64,000 nucleotides of DNA from Pelodera strongyloides. Lineage: Eukaryota > Nematoda > Chromadorea > Rhabditida > Rhabditidae. Positions 58,769 to 64,000 of the stretch are shown here, one piece after another (the first letter of the stretch is position 1; the number at the start of each line of letters is the position of its first letter). The position numbers and the translations under genes are program-made. The stretch is taken from the NCBI GenBank assembly GCA_036852015.1, contig JAANDG010000136.1, forward strand, positions 223,532 through 287,531. Reading direction: 5' to 3'. The notes below the pieces were generated by a model that ran no database searches, was not told the DNA's origin, and saw only the letters and a program-made list of their open reading frames with translations.

Positions 58769-59589
58769 TCATTTAAAGAATGTATGTTACATTCCATGCA
58801 CTCATGATCAATCTTTCGTCTCGCCGTAGTAAGTCCGCTTTATTTTCTCTGGGTGGTCCTTCCTTCAGCCTTGGACAACCAGTCTCATCACATTAAACAT
58901 TCGGTTCCAGCATATAAATACCATCTATCCATACCTGATCATTTACCATAGGGTCCTTCTAACTTCTAACCAGGCCTTCCCTCTAAGACGCTCCCTCCAA
59001 GGCTCGCTCCCTCTCTCGCTCCCTCCATCTCTCCCTCCCTCCCTCACTCCCTCTCTCTTTCTCTCATTCTCTCTTGATGGCTCTCACTTTCTCTCCGACA
59101 AACTGTATACATCGGAAGGCTATCGCGGCTCTCAAAGTCATGCACGCTTCTATATCCCCCCAATCGAAAGTGCGAAGAATCAATTACTTCAAGGCAATCA
59201 AAAATCTTCCTGGGGAAAATCGTACAGTCTCAGGTCGAGTGAACTCTTGAGAATTGAGAACTTGGTTTTTATAGATAGATTTTTGTAATCGTTATTTTAT
59301 GCTCTTGGTTAATTGCCATATGCAAATTTACAGTCTACTGTTTCATGTTTGTCGGATACTCATGTTACACCGCATGTCATTTTTTATTTCCTACAGTACA
59401 CTTCTCGTGTGTCTTCTTTATGAACATTTTGAAGACAACTTTCAAGGACAACTTTTTATTGGTTGTCGTTGACGAGTGCAAGTAGAATTATTTTAAATCA
59501 GTATTCTTTCTTTACGCTCTGCCACGATCTAAGAAAACCAGACTGCTCTGTCTTTTAGATTTTTGCTGTCCAAGTTTCCAAGTACCCAA

Positions 59590-59690
59590 AAATTCGGTGT
59601 GATTGTGTCAATACTACCGTATTTCTGCACGAAACCTGCATATATAATATGAAAAATTAAAAAAATATACTCGTGTGGTTCCAAAATACT
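59590..59690. repeat. Dispersed repeat shared with 50795-50885
   Basis: About 95 bp with TCAATACTACCGTATTTCTG and CTGCATATATAAT occurs here and, nearly identical, at about 50795-50885 inside intron 2 of the - transporter. Its boundaries are unclear. Confidence 0.7.
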
Positions 59691-60851
59691 GTACCATGCT
59701 TGGACACCTCGTAATTTTGTGCGGACATGCATGGAGCAACTTACTGTGATTGCCACATTTATTAACACTTTTCTGCCAGAAATCTTTTGTACGAGGCCAA
59801 CTTCGAAAGTGAACTTACCGGCTAGCTTACCATTGTGAGCAGTACGCAATTTAAAGCGAAACAGCTGTCGGTTTTTGAAACGCATCGCGGACAACTGAAT
59901 TTTTACGTATTTATGCTACTCAGGTCACACTTGGCATGCATGCTGTCAATTAAAAAACATGCATGCCGCATCCAAATGGCATGCATGCAGTCATGATGAC
60001 TGCATGCATGCCAAATCTCAAAAAGCATGCATGCCGCATCCATCTTATGCACGGTGCCGTAAACGTGCGGAAAATGGAAAATTTCACAGGAACCTCCCTA
60101 CCCCCACCCCTTTAATAAAAATAAATAAACCACCATTAATTAACAAAAATAACACCAATAAGACAATAATTCATCAATCTTTTATTTGGTCACACTGGCA
60201 GAGCAATACAATACAAGAGCAAACAAAGCACTGGAAAAAGAAAAGAAACAATAAATTTATAATTAATTAATAGGGTTTTCCTTTGTGGTTTGTTAATTGG
60301 TTGTGGCCCGGAAGAAAGCGCATCCCCTGTCGTCCTCTGCACAGCTGAAACGTAAGAGTTAGTTTACCACACTGTAACGTGAACAATACACTAATTACCC
60401 ATATAGATTATTATTAATTGACTACTGTGCGTCCCATGACACTACACACAACTCGAATTGAGGCTATATTGTCATATTTTACACTCCAACAACAGTACAA
60501 AGGCAGTTCTGGTAAGAAAAATGCACAGAAACAGAAAAATAAGGTACTAACACTACGCACATTATGTATCCCTCAATCACTGCAACTTTACAGGAAGTTT
60601 GCATTTTCTCAAAGAACTAAAAGGCCACATTAAATCATAATTGTTTACCTTGACATGGATCCCTCTCAATTTACTCAAACGGCGTCATCCCATGAACACT
60701 TCCGTAGTCGTAAAACGTAGAAGGAATATGCGCTAGTGTGGGCGAACAGATCTAAGATGCGCCATTACATATAAAACATATTTAATTTTACGAAAGATCC
60801 GTATTAGAGTGTCGGGCATACTTTTCAAACAGACCAAAACGTGTCCCTGAG

Positions 60852-61015
60852 TTAAAGCGAAATACTGGCCGGGTTTTGAAACGCAAACATTATCATTCTT
60901 ATGATGCTAATGCGATGACATGAATTAGAATAAAAAATCGAGTAAATTAGCATAAATACGTAAGGACTCAGTTGTCCACGATGCGCTTCAAAAAACGGCC
61001 GGTAGTTTGCTTAAA
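60852..61015. mobile_element. TTAA-MITE copy 10
   Basis: TTAAAGCGAAATACTGGCCGG to CGGCCGGTAGTTTGCTTAA, nested inside the 3.08-kb insertion. Confidence 0.85.
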
Positions 61016-62036
61016 CAAATAAGGTTCTACAGCAAAATTTCAAAAAAAATTTCTTCAGACTACGCGAGACGGGTATGGGAATCCGACCACCAATTGAGCC
61101 ACAATTAATGAAACAAAATAAAACTGAATAAAGTACCTGATGAAGAGCAGGTGACAGTAGCGAGTAGTGTCCTGTGAGACAATCCAGTCATTTCTGAAAC
61201 AACTAATAAATGTAATAAATTTCCCTTAAATTGTGTTTCCTCCCCCACTTCAGTATCCTGCAAATAAAACACCACCAATGGCGAGGGCAATGCTGGTTCC
61301 GAAAAAAAAATTATTGAATGAAAGTGCCAAGCGGTTTAGTGGTTATAAGGTATAACAGAAATGAGAAGGTAGTCAAAACACAAAACGTACGTTCTTCAGC
61401 CATCCAACGTGTATATCAGCGTGGCGTATTCAGAAATTCAGAGGGAACGGGTTTCGTTGTGCGTTCTCTAAAATATCTAATGAAAATCGGTTGTTCTAAA
61501 TAAACAGGCAGCTGAAATACAATACATATAAAGCCGAACATATGTAATGTCAAAGAATTCCAAAGTCCCCCGCCCCTGAGTGCAACTGCAACATTTATCC
61601 CCCCAATCCCCCCCCCCCCCCCCCAGACAGATATAACTGAATCATGACTTTGGTTTTTCAAGACATTGGCACGAGAGAAAAACATGAAGAATAGTAAGTA
61701 ATAACGCACTAACTTGTCAAATACTTCCTCCGTTTCGATTCCTGCGCTGTCAACCGTCCCATCCATTTTGTACTACTCCTTTCTCCACTGGCACTTCATT
61801 GTCGCCTTATCTGTTACAAAAAACATTAGCACAATAATAAATAAGCAAAATAAACATGGTAAACGAAAAAAAATTACACAAAAAAAAGAACTTTGTAAAA
61901 AACTCAGAAAAAAATGAACCGTGCATTTTGTTGCACGGTTAGTGCGAACAAGGCGGCATGCATGACCGGCAATACCGTACTCAAAAAAATCATGCCTGCC
62001 GCACGATTGACGGCATACATGCTTTTTGACTTACTA

Positions 62037-62958
62037 TGTTCCTCTCCGACCCAAAGTGCCGACCCAACTAAAGCGAAGTCCGACTCTGGGCGGTCCTAGT
62101 TTCCGCCCCGGGTCGAAAAATTTGAAAAAGGCGTGGGAGTTGGATCGGCAAAACCACTGTTTGGAGTCGGAGTTGGGTCGGCACCACCACGGTTTGGAGT
62201 CGGCACCACCGTAATTTGTACAGAAGCGTAGCCCATAAATTACACTACATAACGGGAGGAAATGTTTATTGCGAATAATACATACACAGTATATGACTAA
62301 ACATTCAAATTTGTCGGAGTTTTAGCGAATCTTCCATTGTCCAGTATTAGTATCAGGCAGCAGAATGCATCTTTGATGTTGTGAACTTCCATGGAGCTGG
62401 CCACCAGTGTCTAAATGTATTAAATTAAATAGTAAATGAAAGTATAATACTTCTGCGTCATTCTGCGAAGATTACAAACTATTAGTAACATATACTTCTA
62501 CGGCTGAGTCTATCTATAGTGACCGATGAGAACCCTACTCTTACCACATCATAAACTTACTTACTTTATCGTGTTTCCTTCCGTTTGTTTGCTTGCTTGA
62601 ACGCGCACCAGTCAGTGAAGCAATGGTACCTGTGATAGCAATAAGTTAACAGAGGAAATAATAAAGGAAATAGAAACAAATTAGAACAAAACCAGAAAGT
62701 GCAGAACTTCAAATTATTTTGAAAAAATCATCGTGAAAAATGCGATGTGTATGCGGAAGAGCTGCAAGCGCGCCAGTTGGGTCGGACCTGGGTCAGACTT
62801 GGGTCAGTTTGGCTGGCATGCGTTCACTGCTGCTTCCTACTGTACTGCTACACTATTTGTACTGCTAAAGGGTCGGCACTGCAAATTTCAGTCATATTTG
62901 GCGTCGGCGGTGGGGTCGAAAGCCACAATTTGGGCGCGCATTGGGGCGGAGATTAACA
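62037..62958. mobile_element. ~922-bp TIR element, relative of 46972-47883
   Basis: It runs in the opposite orientation to the intron-7 copy and is closely similar over its length, including the end motifs TGTTCCTCTCCGACCC and GCGGAGATTAACA. It has more small differences towards its right end. Confidence 0.8.
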
Positions 62959-63356
62959 GAGTAAATGACCGCATGCATGCGGAAGTTCAGCCATGTAATT
63001 TGCTCGAATTTAGCTCGATTTTTTATTCTAATTTATGTTCATTTGCACAAGCTGCATAAGAATGCTGGTCTACTCGATGTGTTTCAAAAACCGGCTGGTA
63101 TTTCGCTTTAATCATGAGCGGGTGATTCCGTTTACTTTTAAACTACAAAATCCTAATAGTGATTTGCGTTAGTATCTCCGTTCACTTCAGCTTAAGTGAT
63201 CATCTTTCTCTAAACCTTTCTCTCGTTCTTGTAAAAGCAAACGATTATCGCGTTAACAAACAACTCAAAACTGTTTGGAAGGACCGGAATGTGGCCTCTC
63301 TCTAAAAGGAAATTATACCATTAGACATATATTTATATTTATATTGTATTTATTGG

Positions 63357-63363
63357 ATATATA

Positions 63364-63396
<33 letters not shown>

Positions 63397-63402
63397 ATAT
63401 GT
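63357..63402. repeat. (AT)n microsatellite
   Basis: Alternating AT tract broken by one TATATTATAT step. Confidence 0.95.
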
Positions 63403-64000
63403 ATGCGCTCTATAACTTCACAAAGTTCCGTTATGAATTACGACGACTCTGCCGTGATTCATCTAAAATACGCAGTACCTTGAACTAAACAATTGTAAAA
63501 AATATATGCGCCATTCATGATGAAGAAACCAAGTATTTTCGCCTATTATCTAGGCACCTATACCTCGCTGTGTTCTTTCGCTGCTTTCGGCAGTAAAACG
63601 GATTGTGAGTTAACCATAATTTTGTGAGGCGCACACGTTATACATTAGTTGGATGACTGTCAAAGTAGTTTGAGCATTTTTTCATATGCTTATGCCCACA
63701 TGTTTTTGGAACGTTGTGAATTTGGGATTCAAGAAATTTCCAAAAAATTGTAGTTTTTATTTTGTTTATATTGCTCATTATAGAATTTTACTTAATTGTT
63801 TTATTCAATAGGTCTTATTGATGCATGTCGATTACCTATACACACTACCTATACACGCACAAAATTCTTGACGTGTGTTTTCCCTAGTTCATTAATTCTA
63901 CTCTTTATTGTTATAGTATATTATGTGCATACACTTTGTTCGGGTTTCATACGTCAAAACTGCACCCCGTTCCTTACATTTTGTGTGTAAATACGTCGAT
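63403..64000. other. No gene seen
   Basis: AT-rich sequence. The ORF at 63796-63990 has no start or splice context that supports it. Confidence 0.4.

Larger units (their letters stand above)
59919..62996. mobile_element. 3,078-bp composite insertion with GCATGCATGC ends
   Basis: The left end has ACTTGGCATGCATGCTGTC; the right end, inverted, has ACTTCCGCATGCATGCGGTC. Further GCATGCATG palindromes lie at 59935-60050 and about 61960-62030. It contains a TTAA-MITE (60852-61015), a C homopolymer (about 61610-61624), and a ~922-bp TIR element (62037-62958). No protein of known type is seen, and no clear target duplication is found. Confidence 0.5.
59850..63111. mobile_element. TTAA-MITE copy 9, split by a 3.08-kb insertion
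   Basis: The left half, 59850-59918, ends in TATTTATGCTA. The right half, 62997-63111, resumes at AATTTGCTCGAATTTAGC and runs to TTTCGCTTTAA. Joined, the two halves match the layout of the intact copies, so 59919-62996 is secondary sequence. Confidence 0.75.

Overview
The window looks like nuclear DNA of a nematode, probably of the rhabditid (clade V) type. The reasons are a nematode cuticle collagen with its diagnostic N-terminal domain and C-terminal CxxC tail, small exons with TTTCAG/TTTTAG acceptors, start codons lying directly behind splice acceptors (as in spliced-leader acceptance), and a nematode-style tyrosine phosphatase. The genus cannot be fixed from the sequence. I rebuilt exon structures by hand from GT/AG sites and reading phase. 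The single-frame ORFs are mostly individual exons or shadows.

Left part (1-23.4 kb) is ordinary, gene-dense sequence. An unidentified Ser/Arg-rich gene runs on + (68-8403, 5' end outside the window). A 408-residue cuticle collagen lies antisense inside its large intron (2688-5012, -). A short coiled-coil-like gene (8693 to about 10.5 kb, -) converges on the first gene and diverges from a 737-residue protein tyrosine phosphatase gene (10532-16416, +). The phosphatase carries an exon-repeated tail. A roughly 19-21-exon helical-repeat (HEAT-like) gene follows on - (16779-23384).

Middle part (24.4-55.0 kb) is a very large inverted duplication. Two 15-exon SLC7-type amino-acid transporter genes face each other. 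The + copy (26261-38396) and the - copy (44097-52975) have the same length in every exon except exon 11, where the + copy has lost one base and is therefore frameshifted. The - copy is open for 539 codons. The arms run from about 24.78 to 38.63 kb and from about 43.87 to 55.03 kb. Between them lies an intact 76-residue ZNF706-type zinc-finger gene (40870-41100, +). A frameshifted second copy lies just outside the left arm (24421-24653, -).

The two arms serve as each other's control for insertions. The + copy has a 5,232-bp DNA transposon in intron 11, with 198-bp near-perfect inverted ends made of CACCGCA-type repeats and an 8-bp target duplication. The empty site is preserved in the - copy. 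This element carries spliced-looking coding exons on both strands. The - copy instead has a ~912-bp element in intron 7 (a relative lies at 62.0-62.96 kb) and a foldback element with a nested MITE in intron 1.

Right part (55-64 kb) has almost no recognisable genes. It is full of short TTAA-flanked MITEs with AGCGAAATACCGGCCGG-like ends, CT and AT microsatellites, and GCATGC-rich foldbacks. One MITE is split by a 3.08-kb composite insertion. No rRNA, CRISPR or bacterial-type features are present.
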